64,000 nt of DNA, from positions 116,669 through 180,668 of the forward strand of contig VZQC01007129.1 in the NCBI GenBank assembly GCA_009823505.1. Reading direction: 5' to 3'. The position numbers were made by a program, and so were the translations under genes. The notes under the pieces were generated by a model. It made no database searches, was not told the DNA's origin, and saw only the letters and a program-made list of their open reading frames with translations. This DNA comes from Rhizomys pruinosus (lineage: Eukaryota; Chordata; Mammalia; Rodentia; Spalacidae). Numbering within the stretch: the first letter of the stretch is position 1; the number at the start of each line of letters is the position of its first letter. Shown one piece after another: positions 36,566-48,662 of this stretch.

Positions 36566-36637
36566 CATTTCTTTAACATATTTTATTGAGAAAAATACTA
36601 TTTGAATTAGATAAAACAAATCAATGTGCATACATAT

Positions 36638-36668
36638 ACATGTATGTATGTATGTATGTATGTATGTT
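36638..36668. repeat. TGTA microsatellite
   Basis: Tetranucleotide (TGTA) run of about seven units. Confidence 0.93.
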
Positions 36669-37009
36669 TGTATTTGTATATGTGTGTGATTATATAGTAT
36701 GACTGGTCTCTGGTAAAGGATCAGCAGATTGTTCGACTGAAGTGTCACATAAACAATCTTAGGGAAAGGTTGGTGGATTCAGGATGCAAAGCAAAGATAA
36801 ATCTCAAACACAAATTTTAAAGGGGCCCAAATCCAATTAGAAGTAAGGAATGGATAAAAACACAGTCTTTTGTATACTATCAAATGAAACGTATTATTTC
36901 ATTTCATATCTCTGTGACCTTGAACTATAGACTAGTTACAAGTCACAATAACATAAACTGGAAAAAATCTGCTCATAGCAATTTAGAGTTTGATTTCAAC
37001 GATATTTGT

Positions 37010-37669
<660 letters not shown>

Positions 37670-37678
37670 GATATTTGT

Positions 37679-38454
37679 ATTAGCATGTTTTAGGATTGGG
37701 ATCACATAACTTGTGGGTATATATTTTACTTTTTTGCTTACTATTTGATTGAGTGATGTCAATGTTTTATATTTTTTGAATACAGATTTTAAATAGTTTT
37801 TTGTATTCCATTTTCTTGTGAGTTCATTCATTAATTTGTTCATCCATCATTTTCTGAACATTACATGATGCAATGCAATATACTTGTTTGGAGGTACAAA
37901 TTCAACAGATCATCTCTGCTCTGAGAGAATGTGCTTCAAAGATAAAATTGGTGTGGCTGTGATGGTTCTTTCATGTGTCAACTTGACTTGACTAAGCAGT
38001 GCCCAGGTGTGTAGTAAGAAAATACTTTTCAAACATAATTCTATCGATCTGAGAATTTTATACAGCTTATTTTGAACATACTTAGATTCTATATTTCTGC
38101 TGCACCCCTCTAATGACCCACACCCATGACTTCATGTCCTTGATTATTATTTGCCTTTTTCGTATCTCTAGTGTTTCTGAAAGAGACTAACATCTGAAAA
38201 TATAGAAGGAACAGTGAAAAGTGATGAAACATTGTCCCATCCACTGAGAATTTAAAAAGAACAGAAAGCAAAAGAAAGGCAGATTCACTCTGTGATTCAG
38301 CTGACACAGTCATGAGCTACCTTACACTACTGGTGCTCTGGTTCTCAAGCCTTCTGATTGAATTTTACCAGTGGCTTATCCGACCATCTACATTGCACAC
38401 AGTAGATCATGAGACTTCTTGGTTTTTCATATGTGTAAACTTGGTTGAAATGGT
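37679..38454. other. Mostly unique; short transposon-like trace
   Basis: At 37965-38015 'catgtgtcaacttgacttg' and 'cagtgcccaggtgtg' resemble the start of a hAT-type nonautonomous element related in style to the repeat at 6.03 kb. Nothing else was recognised. Confidence 0.4.
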
Positions 38455-39120
38455 GGCTTAGTTGTGTAGTACTTGTGAAACAAGCATGAGAACCTGAGTT
38501 TGGATCCCTAGCACCCATGGACAAAAGCTGGTCTTGGTGGTGCCAAACTGGGACCATAGTGCTGGCAGAGGAGGTATTTGGAGTTGGCTTAGGTAGATCT
38601 TGGGGGCTGGCTAGTCACCCAGGCTATCTGAAACAACAATATGCAGGTTCAAGGAGAGATCTTGTCTTTAAAAATAAGGTGGGGGGCTGGAGAGATGGCC
38701 TAGCAGTTGGGAGCATCGACTGCTCTTGCAGGGGACCCGGGTTCGACCCCCAGTACCCACATGGCAGCTAAGAACCGTCTGTAACTCCAATTCTGGGAGA
38801 ACTCCAGTTCCAGGGGAATCCGAGACTTTCTTCTGACTTCCGCGGCATTGCATGACACGGGCGCACAGACCTACAGGCATACAGTACATTCATACACATA
38901 CAAAAATAAAATAAATAAAAAATATGCCTGAACTGAATTGGAAAATGATGTATGAAATACACAAAGCATCAAAAAATAATAAAGTAAAAAAAATGAGAAA
39001 AAAAATAAGGTGGAGATGAATAGGGGACAATAATACTGGACATCAACCTCTGGCTTCCACATGTGTTCACAAATGTACTCCAATATATAGATCACACACA
39101 CACACACACACACACCCCCA
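38455..39120 (+). repeat. B4-type SINE, sense, split by an insertion
   Basis: Left part 38455-38682 has the B4 head ('caagcatgagaacctgag', 'tcccta gcacccatgg'-like), B1-derived middle and 'agagatcttgtcttt'. Right part from 39001 resumes 'aaaaataaggtggagatga' and ends 'acctctggcttccacatgtg' followed by a CA run. The break is filled by the B2-L1 chimera at 38683-39000. Confidence 0.85.
38683..39000 (+). mobile_element. B2-L1 chimeric retrotransposon insertion with one TSD
   Basis: A B2 (38683 to about 38918, with the 17-bp internal duplication and its own A-rich tail) is joined directly to the last 65 or so bases of L1 3' UTR (about 38922-38990, 'tatgcctgaactgaattgg' to 'acacaaagcatcaa'), then a second A-rich tail. 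A single perfect 13-bp target-site duplication, 'aaaaataaggtgg' (38670-38682 and 39001-39013), flanks the whole unit and none lies between the parts. The two were therefore inserted together, most simply by the L1 reverse transcriptase switching from L1 RNA to B2 RNA during target-primed reverse transcription. Confidence 0.9.
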
Positions 39121-39252
39121 CACACACTCTCTCTCTCTCTCCACAAATCTGTGGACAAATCTTGCATTATATTTATCTTCTATTATCTATCTATTCACTG
39201 ATCTATCTATATCGCTCTATCTATTGCTCTATCATCTATCATCTGTCATCTC

Positions 39253-39293
<41 letters not shown>

Positions 39294-39320
39294 TATCCTC
39301 TATTCATTTATCTATCAATC
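39090..39320. repeat. Compound microsatellite (CA, CT, CTAT, ATC)
   Basis: (CA) at 39092-39114, (CT) to 39140, interrupted tetranucleotide CTAT/CATC units at about 39175-39250, then (ATC) at 39252-39294. The 145-codon frame here encodes only repeat-derived runs. Confidence 0.95.
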
Positions 39321-40817
39321 TGCCCTTTTGTGTTTGTTTCTCTGAAAAATGCCAACACAGTGGTTCCCTACTGTCCATTGGCTGCATTCATTTCTACCTC
39401 GTTCTCTCTTGAACTCTCAGGATCTGAAACTAAAGAAGAAATATTCTACACTTTTCTTCCAGCTAGATTGGATCATCTAACACAGTTGAAGCTTGTGTAA
39501 ATTAACTAGAAGCCTGCTATTAAATGTCTGGGAGGTTTGGCCTTTAGGGTAAGAACTGATACATCGGGATGTTTGGCCATCATTTCATTTATTCTACCTT
39601 AAAAGAAAGCATCATATTTGAATTCTCCCATCTTTTAACTATGAGAATACAAGCAGCCGTCAGAGGATCTCAGGGCAGGAATAGAGGAAAATCCTGTTCC
39701 TGGTAATCTTACTGAACACTTGAGTAGTATAAGCTACTGTGATGCCAGTAGATTCATCATGTAAATGAAGCTAACTCTGACTTGCTAAACTTTGACTAGT
39801 CAAATTCACTAATATCATCATTATACACAGTACTAATGCTTTGTATTACTTAACCACATTGTTACTATTGTATCTTTAGCATGAGTTCATATTTTTCTCA
39901 ATTTTTAAATTATGATATAAAATGTAATTCATTTGAAAAATTTTAGGCCATTTTAAATTCTGCTAAGAAAAATTGTGACATTATTTCTAGATACTACAGT
40001 ATAACTTTTGATGAACTTTGACTATATTTACATATTACAGTTAGAAAATGTTTCCAAATATAGAAGAATATCCATTACAAATGGCAGATATGCACTTATC
40101 AACATTATATTTCTGAAATTCATTGTCTTTAATGACAGAAATATTAGATTTGAATTCAGAAAATGGTTCCAAATGTTCATTATGAGAAATAAGAATTTAA
40201 AAACTACTGGAACACTTGTGGACACCCAAGTATCTTTGGTGAAAGAAATATTTTCTTGTGCAAATTTGAATTCTGTAGGTGAAATGAGACCTTGCCCTTG
40301 ATAGCTAAGATATCTAAAATAACCAACTCTACCAGCAGACACTTGTTCTCATCTGAGTTGCATTTTCTTTATCATTATGCAATATATGAGCAAATTTTCA
40401 CATAGATTATTTGTCAGTTATTTGGGAGAAGGCCAGTAAAATGCCAACGAATTGGTTTCATGTTGTTTATTAAGACATGAAACTCAATATTCCAAGGAAA
40501 GAAAAGCCAATGGAAGAAACCAGTGTTCATAATGTTATACTTTAACCCCACATATGAAAAATATGTGATTATCAAATAAGTTCAGCAAAAGTACAAAAAC
40601 CTCACATATTTCAGTGCTCCGAACCTGCAGATTCTTTCACATTAAATGTGTGAATCCTGCTGGCAGGTTGGAGCAGATATTTTTTCCTTGAACATATTAT
40701 GTGGTTTTGACCTATGGATCATATATTGAATTAACAGTCATGCTTTGCTCTCCTAACTAGAAGAAGAAAACTTTCCTTTAGAAGTGATTTTATAAGAACT
40801 CTAAATATGACCACATT
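39321..40817. other. No feature recognised
   Basis: AT-rich. Overlapping 97- and 104-codon frames on opposite strands (40008-40342) have no recognisable motif and I do not call them genes. Confidence 0.4.
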
Positions 40818-40832
40818 AGAAAATTTTTTAAA

Positions 40833-41198
40833 ATTTATTTTTATTGATGCTTTGTGTATTTCATACATCATTTTCCAATTCAGTTCAGGCATATATCCCC
40901 TTCCCTTCTCCCCCACCCCACCCCTACCCATCGCAGATCGTGCATTCTGCCATAAGTTTTCTGCATCTTTCTCTGCTTTTTTGTTTTGTTTTGTTTTCAT
41001 TTTTTTAACAATAGGTGATAATTTGTGAGTACAAGCATCCTTCATGTAAAACCAATTTGCAAGCAGTTGTGCCCAAACCCACACAGCTCATGGGTCCCAC
41101 CATCCTGAAAGGGGGGGCTTGTATGTTCAATCAAGTTGATCAAATGAGTGTCCAGTCTATATTGTTGTAGTTTCACCATTAACACCAATCGAAGCCCT
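40833..41198 (-). mobile_element. L1 3' UTR fragment, antisense, with TSD
   Basis: Reversed version of the 3' UTR seen at 10.2-10.8 kb, including the C-rich reversed polypurine tract at about 40900-40930. Aged direct repeats of the 'agaaaattttttaa' type lie at about 40818 and 41199. Strongly 5'-truncated. Confidence 0.9.
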
Positions 41199-41662
41199 TA
41201 AGAAAAATTTTTTACAAGAGTTCAAATCATCTCTGTTTAATAAATTGCAGAAAACTATGATGAAAGAATTATCTTTCCCCTTTAAATCGCCATTTTAATG
41301 TAGGATCCTTTTATGCTAGCAAGTATCCTTATCTATTCCCCCATCAGTGGAAAGGAATAGTTTTCCTTGAAGTCTGCTACACACTTCTGTGCACTCAGCT
41401 CCTACTCAAATGGAATTGTTGGTGCAGAAAACTTGGATGAACAGCTAGCAAGAAACTTTGGAAACAATTAAACAGCATCCATACCTCGGATTCACTAAAG
41501 TCCAGTCAAGTGTAAGATAAACTTAGAAGCAACCAAGTACAGGTGCTGAAATGTCTCAGGAGTTAAGAGTGGTAGAAAATGTGTTTTCTTAATGATAATG
41601 GAAACTTTAATCTTTACCCAAAGAAACACCATTACCCTCTGTATCTAATTATATTCTAGTTT
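41199..41662. other. No feature recognised
   Basis: Unique-looking sequence between an L1 and a B2 insertion. Confidence 0.4.
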
Positions 41663-41677
41663 GAGGTTGTATTCTTT

Positions 41678-41898
41678 TTTTTTAATTTTATTTATTTCTG
41701 TGTATGAATGTACTGTCTGCATGCAAGTTTGTGCACCCGTGTCGTGCAATGCCGCGGAGGTCAGAAGAGGAACTGGAGTTCTCCTGGAATTGGAGTTTCA
41801 GATGGTTCTTGGCTGCCATGTGGGTGCTGGGAATCGAACCTGGGTCCTCTTTAAGAGCCGTCAGCGCTCTTAACCACTAGGCAATCTCTCCAGCCCCC
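41678..41898 (-). repeat. B2 SINE, antisense, young, with TSD
   Basis: Perfect 15-bp target-site duplication 'gaggttgtattcttt' (41663-41677 and 41899-41913). It carries the internal duplication of the young subfamily ('ctggagttctcctggaattg' in reverse) but lacks the next block of about 15 bp. Confidence 0.96.
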
Positions 41899-42206
41899 GA
41901 GGTTGTATTCTTTGAGTTAAACAGTTTTGAACCTACCAAGGGGAAAAAAGGAAACACTTGTTATCTCTAAGTTTACTTTTTACTTTATATTTTACATAGC
42001 AGCTTTTCTCCTCCAAACCTGTTACATTCTGCATACTAAAATCTCTATTTATACTCCAGCTGCTGACTAGTTCTGATAGAGAATCTACAGCATAGTGTAT
42101 AGTCATTGTATTGATGAGTACTACTGCTGACAGTCAGGGGATCTACAGCATAGGATGTCTCTACATCTTGATGAGAGGTTCTTCATACATTAGCTATGTC
42201 CCTCAG

Positions 42207-42240
42207 CTTAATGTCATCAAAAGCATTTGATGACATTAAG
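42207..42240. repeat. Perfect 15-bp palindrome with 4-base loop
   Basis: Arms 'cttaatgtcatcaaa' and 'tttgatgacattaag' around the loop 'agca'. No poly-T tract follows and no gene is adjacent. Confidence 0.97.
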
Positions 42241-42311
42241 TTATTTACTATGATAAGGGGCTGATTTCCGAGGCATAGCTGATATGTAATCCGATTTACC
42301 TTTGGAAAGAT

Positions 42312-42530
42312 ATGAAGCAGCTGCTGAAGAAACCGTTCAGAAAGTGCTCTGTGATGGCTATGAAAATCCTTACTTTTATTCTTGATCTCGCTGCCTCCGT
42401 GTGGCAGTCTGTATCAGAGGCTTCAGCTCAACAACTTCATGGAACAACAGAAAGATTTTCTCAAGAAAAAACTTCCCCTACTCCGTCAGGTCATGTCTTT
42501 GGAGTTGTATCATAGTTTAAGATAGTAGTG
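42312..42530 (+). other. Possible unidentified coding relic
   Basis: Two neighbouring frames give protein-like text broken by a frame change near 42380: 'YEAAAEETVQKVL' then 'DGYENPYFYS' in one frame (42315-42383), and 'LQLNNFMEQQKDFLKKKLP' in another (about 42420-42476). I do not recognise the protein. It could be a decayed retropseudogene or chance. Confidence 0.2.
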
Positions 42531-43052
42531 CAGAGTGGTTGTTTTAAAAATTAAATCAAAGCATGAATATCTTTGGATGGGTGAGAATTTCTGTGAGATT
42601 TCCTGTATCATAAAATCCCGTGGCTCAAGAGATTTGAAATGGCATCTGCCTAAATAGTCAAACTGATGAAAGAGCTGCTGCCCCAGTGATTGTCAATAAT
42701 GGCATATTTACCTAATGGATTAGATGGAAGCCATGATTCTAATTCCAAGTGTGTTGAGACCAATAGAAAATTGGATGCAGAGCTTCATACTTTCATTTTA
42801 ATGGGAATAAAAATGCACTTCCTTATAAAAGCTAGTGATCATCTATTCATAGAGATTCTTTGCTGTGTACTTAATGGATGATACAGGATTCAGAGCCTGT
42901 CTCATATGCTAAAACCAGTTTTATAATGGAGGATGAACCTTTCAAACTTCTCTAGGCTTTGAGATTGTTTGATTGGCTGATTGCTTTATATATTAATTTA
43001 TGATTTATTGAGTTCCTTCCCTATTTTAGGGAAGATACAGCAAATACAATAT
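42531..43052. other. No feature recognised
   Basis: Unique-looking sequence between the relic above and a B2. Confidence 0.4.
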
Positions 43053-43269
43053 TTTTTTTAATTTTTATTCATTTTTTTACGTGTATGAACATGCTGTCTG
43101 CATGTAGGTTTTTGTACCCATGTAGTGCAATGCCTCGGAGGTCAGAAAAGGGCATCAGATTCCCCTGGAACTGGAGCCAAAGACAGTTCTCAGCCACCAT
43201 GTGGGTGCTGGAGATGGAACCCGGGTCCTCTGTCAGCACTCTTAACCGCTAGGCCATCTCTCCAGCCCC
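43053..43269 (-). repeat. B2 SINE, antisense, with TSD
   Basis: 'catgctgtctgcatgtagg', 'cccctggaactggagcc' and 'ccatctctccagcccc'. Flanking direct repeat 'agcaaatacaat' on both sides. Part of the head is deleted. Confidence 0.93.
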
Positions 43270-43311
43270 AGCAAATACAATCTTAAGGAAAAGTAGCTAT
43301 GATCTTTGTAC

Positions 43312-43530
43312 TATTAATTCAAGCTGAGCCTTGACCGCCACCTCCTGACAGCAGGCTGGGAGAAGCGGTCCTGAAGCTGGGGGAGGGGGGGTCTTTTAAA
43401 AGGAAAAACTGCAAATAGGGAATTTTCCAGTTTTGGCATTTTGTTATTGATTCATAGCGACTGAGGAAGCATGATTTTTAGACTGATAGGTCAGGGCCAC
43501 CTGTCAGCTTTGGTGGCTCCATGGGGTAGG

Positions 43531-43576
<46 letters not shown>

Positions 43577-43939
43577 GTCTTTTCGAGACAGGGTCTCCCT
43601 GTAGCCCCAGCTGTCCTGGAACTGGCTCTGTAGACCAGGCCAGCCTTGAACTCACAGAGATCTACCTGCCTCTGGCTCCCGAGTGCTAGGATTAGAGGCG
43701 TGCGGGGTGGGGATTTTACTCACTGAGTACGTCCTGACGGAAGAGCAAACATGTTTAACTTCAGTCTTTCCCTGCCAGTTATTTTCAACAAACAACCTTT
43801 GGTCCTTCCCTGTTAGCTACTGAGATATTCTGTGGTTTCTCCTGGAATCTGAGGATGGGGCTGTTTCTCAGATGGTGTATTTCCACAAAATAGAAAAATG
43901 GAGTCTATCTTCTTCCCTTATAACTGGTCCCTCTTTACA
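43312..43939 (-). repeat. 3' LTR of provirus, U5 end missing, carrying a B1
   Basis: Aligns with the 5' LTR from 'ttaattcaagctgagc' to 'aactggtccctctttaca' (plus strand). The terminal 73 or so bases present in the 5' LTR (53474-53546) are absent, so it lacks the normal CA end. A B1 (43531-43705) interrupts it. Without the B1 its length is about 452 bases, equal to the 5' LTR minus the missing end. Confidence 0.9.
43531..43705 (-). repeat. B1 SINE, antisense, inside 3' LTR
   Basis: A T run of about 45 bases, then 'ggtcttttcgagacagggtc' through 'gctaggattagaggcgtgcg'. The last bases of the reversed B1 are missing. The 5' LTR has no B1 here, so this insertion is later than the provirus. Confidence 0.94.
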
Positions 43940-43952
43940 TTCCCCCATTTCT
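43940..43952 (-). other. Retroviral polypurine tract
   Basis: On the minus strand 'agaaatgggggaa' lies directly before the TG that opens the 3' LTR. This is the position and composition of the plus-strand primer of reverse transcription. Confidence 0.85.
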
Positions 43953-44607
43953 GTGGGTACTTTAGAGACCAATCTTGGTCTCTTTATTTTAAGATATTTA
44001 GTCCATTTGGATGACATCATCATATGGCTTCCTGTATGAATATTTATCATTTATACTGTTTTGGTCAAGTGTGATGTGAGACCTGAGAGCCATCAGTCAT
44101 ATGGCTCCTAATTGTTCTTTCATGAAGACCACCAGTCAGTAAAACTGACAAGTGAGTTAAGGACGTATGAGCCATGAGTCAGAGGAACCAGAAGGATAGG
44201 TCCACTGGCAGATCAGGAAGTCCTCAGCTCTCAGCCAAGAAAGAAACTGGCTCTTTGGGGTGGGGTCTTGACCCTAAACTGCCTAGCCAATCTTGTAGCT
44301 CCTACTTTTAACACATTACCCTCTGAGGAGGTTACCCCAATTGCCAAGATGGAATTGGGGCACCGACCACTTTGACTTCTTCCATGCTGGAAAGGGGCGT
44401 AGGAGGTGGCGACTGGGGTACCTGCTCAGTGGATCTACCTAAAAGACCCCAAGAAGTATAGTTACAGAGAGAACAAAATTCTTGGCCAGTGTCTGTGAAG
44501 GCAAGAGTAGCTAGGTACATCTTCTAGACAGGGAACCAAGAGAGGAACATGGTGAATTAAATGTCCCAGTTAAAAGTCCATTAGAATCTCTTAATGAGGG
44601 GTTTCAT
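43953..44607 (-). other. Proviral interior, no recognisable env
   Basis: Sequence upstream of the polypurine tract, where env would lie in a complete gammaretrovirus. The frames are short and closed and no conserved env landmark was seen. Confidence 0.5.
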
Positions 44608-44619
44608 TATTTATCTTTT

Positions 44620-44773
44620 TTTTTTTTTTTTGTCTTTTTGAGACAGGGTCTCCCTGTAGTCCCAGCTGTCCTGGAACTCACTCTGTAGACCAGGCTGGCC
44701 TTGAACTCACAAAGATCTGCCTGCCTCTGCCTCCCAAGTGCCAGGATTAAAGGCATGCGCCACCACGTCTGGC
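44620..44773 (-). repeat. B1 SINE, antisense, with TSD
   Basis: Near-consensus, 'gtctttttgagacagggtct' to 'gcgccaccacgtctggc'. Flanked by 'tatttatctttt' (44608-44619 and 44774-44785). It shares its right-hand target copy with the next SINE. Confidence 0.95.
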
Positions 44774-44785
44774 TATTTATCTTTT

Positions 44786-44982
44786 TTTTTTTTTAATTTT
44801 TATTTATTCTTGTATGTGTTTAAATGTACTGTCTGCATGTAGGTTTGTGCACCATGTCATGCAATGCCGTGGAGGTCAGAAGAAGGCATTGGATTCCCCT
44901 GGAACTGGAGTTAAAGACGGTTCTCAGCTGTGATGTGGGTGCTGGGGATCGAACCCGGTTCCTTAGGCCATCTCTCCAGCCC
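44786..44982 (-). repeat. B2 SINE, antisense, at the same target as the B1
   Basis: 'aatgtactgtctgcatgtag', 'cccctggaactggagtta' and 'ccatctctccagccc', with part of the head deleted ('cccggttccttaggcc'). Flanked by 'tatttatctttt' at 44774-44785 and 44983-44994. Confidence 0.94.
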
Positions 44983-44994
44983 TATTTATCTTTT

Positions 44995-47900
44995 CTTCTG
45001 ATTATTCATCCATGGTGTCTGTACTCAGCATCTGCTTTCCAGGAATTTTCGATAGTCACAGTGTGAGTTTTCCCTTAGGTAACAAGTCCATCCAAACTGT
45101 CTTTTTTTGGACTGCATGCAGTTGGTTCAGGAAGATAGAATCTAGCTTTTTGAGCCAAATTATCTCGAAGTGCTGGGTGCATTAGCAATTGGCGGACCCC
45201 TGTCTAGGGTCTGCAGAAGGAGAAGAGGACCCATACCGTGGTTTGAGGAACCAGAAAAAAGTTTTAGTACACAGAGTTCTAGAATGAGAGACATACCATG
45301 AAAATATAAAAGGTGGTATTTTCTGGCATGGCATATTAAATCTGTTATCTATCTCTGAGATATTTTCTAACATGACACAGTAGATTCCTGACTTGGCACA
45401 GTAGGTCTCTCCCTTATCTCTCTGGTAATAAGCTATTTCATTTTTTTCTTCTTTAGAATACAGTTTCCTGTCAGGGTATTTAAAACCACACAGTTAGCTC
45501 AGATAAATGAAGTTTTTTTTGGTGTTAAGGTCAGTTGAGGTTCTGGTCCTTTGGGGGTCACTCAGGTCTTGCACCTGGCTCTCTTCACCAGTTCCATCTA
45601 TGTGAGGACAAAGTCAGGCCTTGCTTGACCAGAGCTTCCCTTTGAAGCATGAGGAGTCTCTTCTCTATATGGACTTTCCTCCCTTGACTGGACACTGGTG
45701 GGATGAAGTCCTTTTTAAGTGAATCTCCAAGGCCTCCCTGGCCCAGGACGACTGGTGACTCACTGCCATAGTACATTTACGAAGTTGCGGATGCAGGACC
45801 CTAGGACCCAAGTCGACCTCAGAGGGTAGGGCCCAAAATATTGTCCCTTCAAATTCCTCTTGCCAAATCAGATTGGAGCTTTAAGTGTGGTTGCTAAACC
45901 TCCAAGGGGATTATTTGAATTACTTTGGTACTTTAATTACCATATAACTCCTAAATAAAGCTTGAACACTGACTTAAGCACTATTAATAAATTTTAATTG
46001 CTCTGGCAAAATATTTTAACTAATAGTAAAAGCTTATGGTAGGAGCCTGGTGGTAGTGGCTGCAGCACAGGCTAGGAAAGGATACTACTTACTGGCTTGT
46101 GTTGCTGGCTCATGTTCAGCCTATTCTATACAATATAGAAATATCTGGCCCAGAATGGCATTGCCCACAATGGGCACAGGCCAGTCCAATGAAGGCAATT
46201 ATTGAGGTATCTCAGCTCAGGTGTACCAAGTTGACATTATACCTATGCAGTAAGTTCTACAATTTGTTCTTTAAGGTCTATAAAGGTCATTTAGGTACTC
46301 AAAGTACAATGATTTAAACCATGCAAGGCAAAAGTTTCTAACATAGCCCAAGAAACAAACCCAAGATAATAAAGAGGTTAAAAACCAGTACCTTCTCAAA
46401 TGAAGGCCTGTCACTTGTCCCCAGAGGTTTTGAATTATAGATTTGAAAAGGAAAAGGAAGGGAGGGGGCATTAGGGGGCATTGTCCACTACCAGCAGCAG
46501 GGAGATTTAATACTAGGGGGCTCACCCCAAACTGTTACATTCAGACTGTCAGTGTGGTCACCAGAAGTAAACCTAATTTCTCTTAAATATTAAAATTAAC
46601 ATGTGCCAAAGTTATAACAGATATATCAAACAATTTTTAGTATGTATGGATAACTCTATATATATCTGTCGCCTTCACTTAAGGCTGTAACAAGGTCTAT
46701 AGTACACTGATGTGGAACACAATTTCTTGTATATGCCATTATTACATTATAGAATTCTTAAAATTGAACAGTACTATCATGCATACAACTCAATAAATAA
46801 TGTTTCTAATAAATAAATTTGGCATGTGACACTTTATAAAGTTGTAACTGAAGCAGAACCACATGCATTGCAACATACACAGGACTATCTTAATATGCGT
46901 AACAATGTATCCATGAGACACATGCAACACAGTTATCCATATACATTAGCTGTTAAGAAGATTTTATCCTAGTGGTTTGTAACAGTCCCATGCATTGGAA
47001 AAGAAAGACCTTATAAATAGAAATATTATTTGACAAACATACAGACTCTATTAATTGCACTGCCAAGGCTTAGATGACGTCTTGCACCTTTGGTTCTATA
47101 AACTATGAACTTATTAAATACTTTAAAACAAGTGATGGAAAACAAATTATATTAAAGAATTACAATATTAAAGGTTACTTGGAGCTTTTTCAATGAGAGG
47201 GACGAGAAGAGATTGCAGGGGAGGGCCATTGAATGATATAAAGTTGGAAAAAACTGAACCTCTTAAACAAAACCTGACTAGTTATACGATTTTTGGTTTT
47301 TAAACTTAGTGGTGGAGAATCTTGACAAATTTAAGCTTATTTATATCATGTCCTTTTTACCTGCCACAACAAACTCCTCAGACTTTTATTACTCACATCA
47401 GACTTTTTAAAATATCTTTTATAAATCCTTACTAAATACCTTCTTAACATGTTTTTATTTTTATTCCCCTCCCTTTTTATACCATGAAACAAACATTCAT
47501 AAAACAGAATTAACCCTGTAATTGTGCAGGTTTACTAATAAGTAATTAACATTTATTTCCCGTTGAATGAGAATGGGACAGTTATTGCAAATACACTGTA
47601 TAAAATGGGGATAGTTTGAAAAATCACAGATGCTTCAACAAAAATTGAGCTCTCAGTTTCAAAATTCAGGACTCTAAACACCCTCTTATCCACCCAGGCA
47701 ACCATGCATCTTGCTTTATGGCAGGGATGAAAATGGTCAATGACAAAGAGCTTCATACAGCAACTTTTTAAACTTTCCTTCTGGACCAAAACTATGTCTA
47801 TGAGATTCAAGTAGCTCTGTCAGGCCTCCAACAGCACGATTGCAGAGGGCCTAAAGTCTGCCCTTTCCTTCCTCCCCAGGCACAATGTCAGACACATAAA

Positions 47901-48662
47901 AATCTGTCATTTACATGTTACATTTGAAATTATTGAAGAATATTTTAAATACTTCTAAAGCATTTATTTATTAAAACTTTCTCTGCCAAGATTTCACGTT
48001 ATTTAAAAACTTCAATTCAGTTTACATGTCTCTGAGGTTTTCACCTCAATGACACAAAAAAATACCTTCTCCATCAGTCAATGTGAACCCAGTAATCAAC
48101 ATGGAGAGACCCTAGGTCATCCTCTGTTCTCCTGTGTAACTACTAGATGTTAAACTGATCTACTACAAGGTCACGTAGCTCCTAACTCAAACTCAATGGA
48201 AAAGGATGAAAGTCTTGCAAAGTGCACTTTTAAGAAGAAGGTATTTTTGCTTATGAAAAGAAACCAGTGAATCTTCTAAGAATAAAAAGGGAATGTTAAC
48301 AGTTTTAAACTCACATGATCAGTTCATTGTGAATCAAACTAACTGGATACAAGTAAATCATTAGCATTAGATGAAGCCTGATTCAATTTAAACAGTCCAT
48401 AAATGAGGTATAGTTTTTAACTGTTGTTAAACCCAAAACTTTAAGTTCTTGATGAAAACCCCTAATTTAAGGGATGAAAACTTAATCAGAGTAAAATATG
48501 ACTCAAGTTTATAACAGTCCAATATAAAACACTTTAAATCTTCACAATTTATACAGTACTGAGGTCATCTTAGCTGTGAGGAAATTTTCCTATTTTTAAA
48601 TTTAGTTAAATTAGGTCAGTTATTTGTTCTGACTCAGAATTCATAGTAATGGTGCGTTATGG
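44995..48662 (-). other. Proviral interior without recognisable gag, pol or env
   Basis: About 3.7 kb with no long frame on the minus strand (longest about 85 codons) and no retroviral protein motif that I can see. It is also free of young SINEs. It either never coded, as in VL30-like elements, or has fully decayed. Confidence 0.55.

Noticed and set aside
39175..39320. CRISPR-like regular repeats
   Set aside because: Units are 3-4 bases with no spacers; this is an ordinary microsatellite in a mammalian genome.
39063..39500. 145-codon open frame with His- and Ile-rich runs
   Set aside because: It is a translation of CA, CT, CTAT and ATC microsatellites.
40731..41084. 117-codon minus-strand open frame
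   Set aside because: It is sense translation of an L1 3' UTR, which is noncoding.
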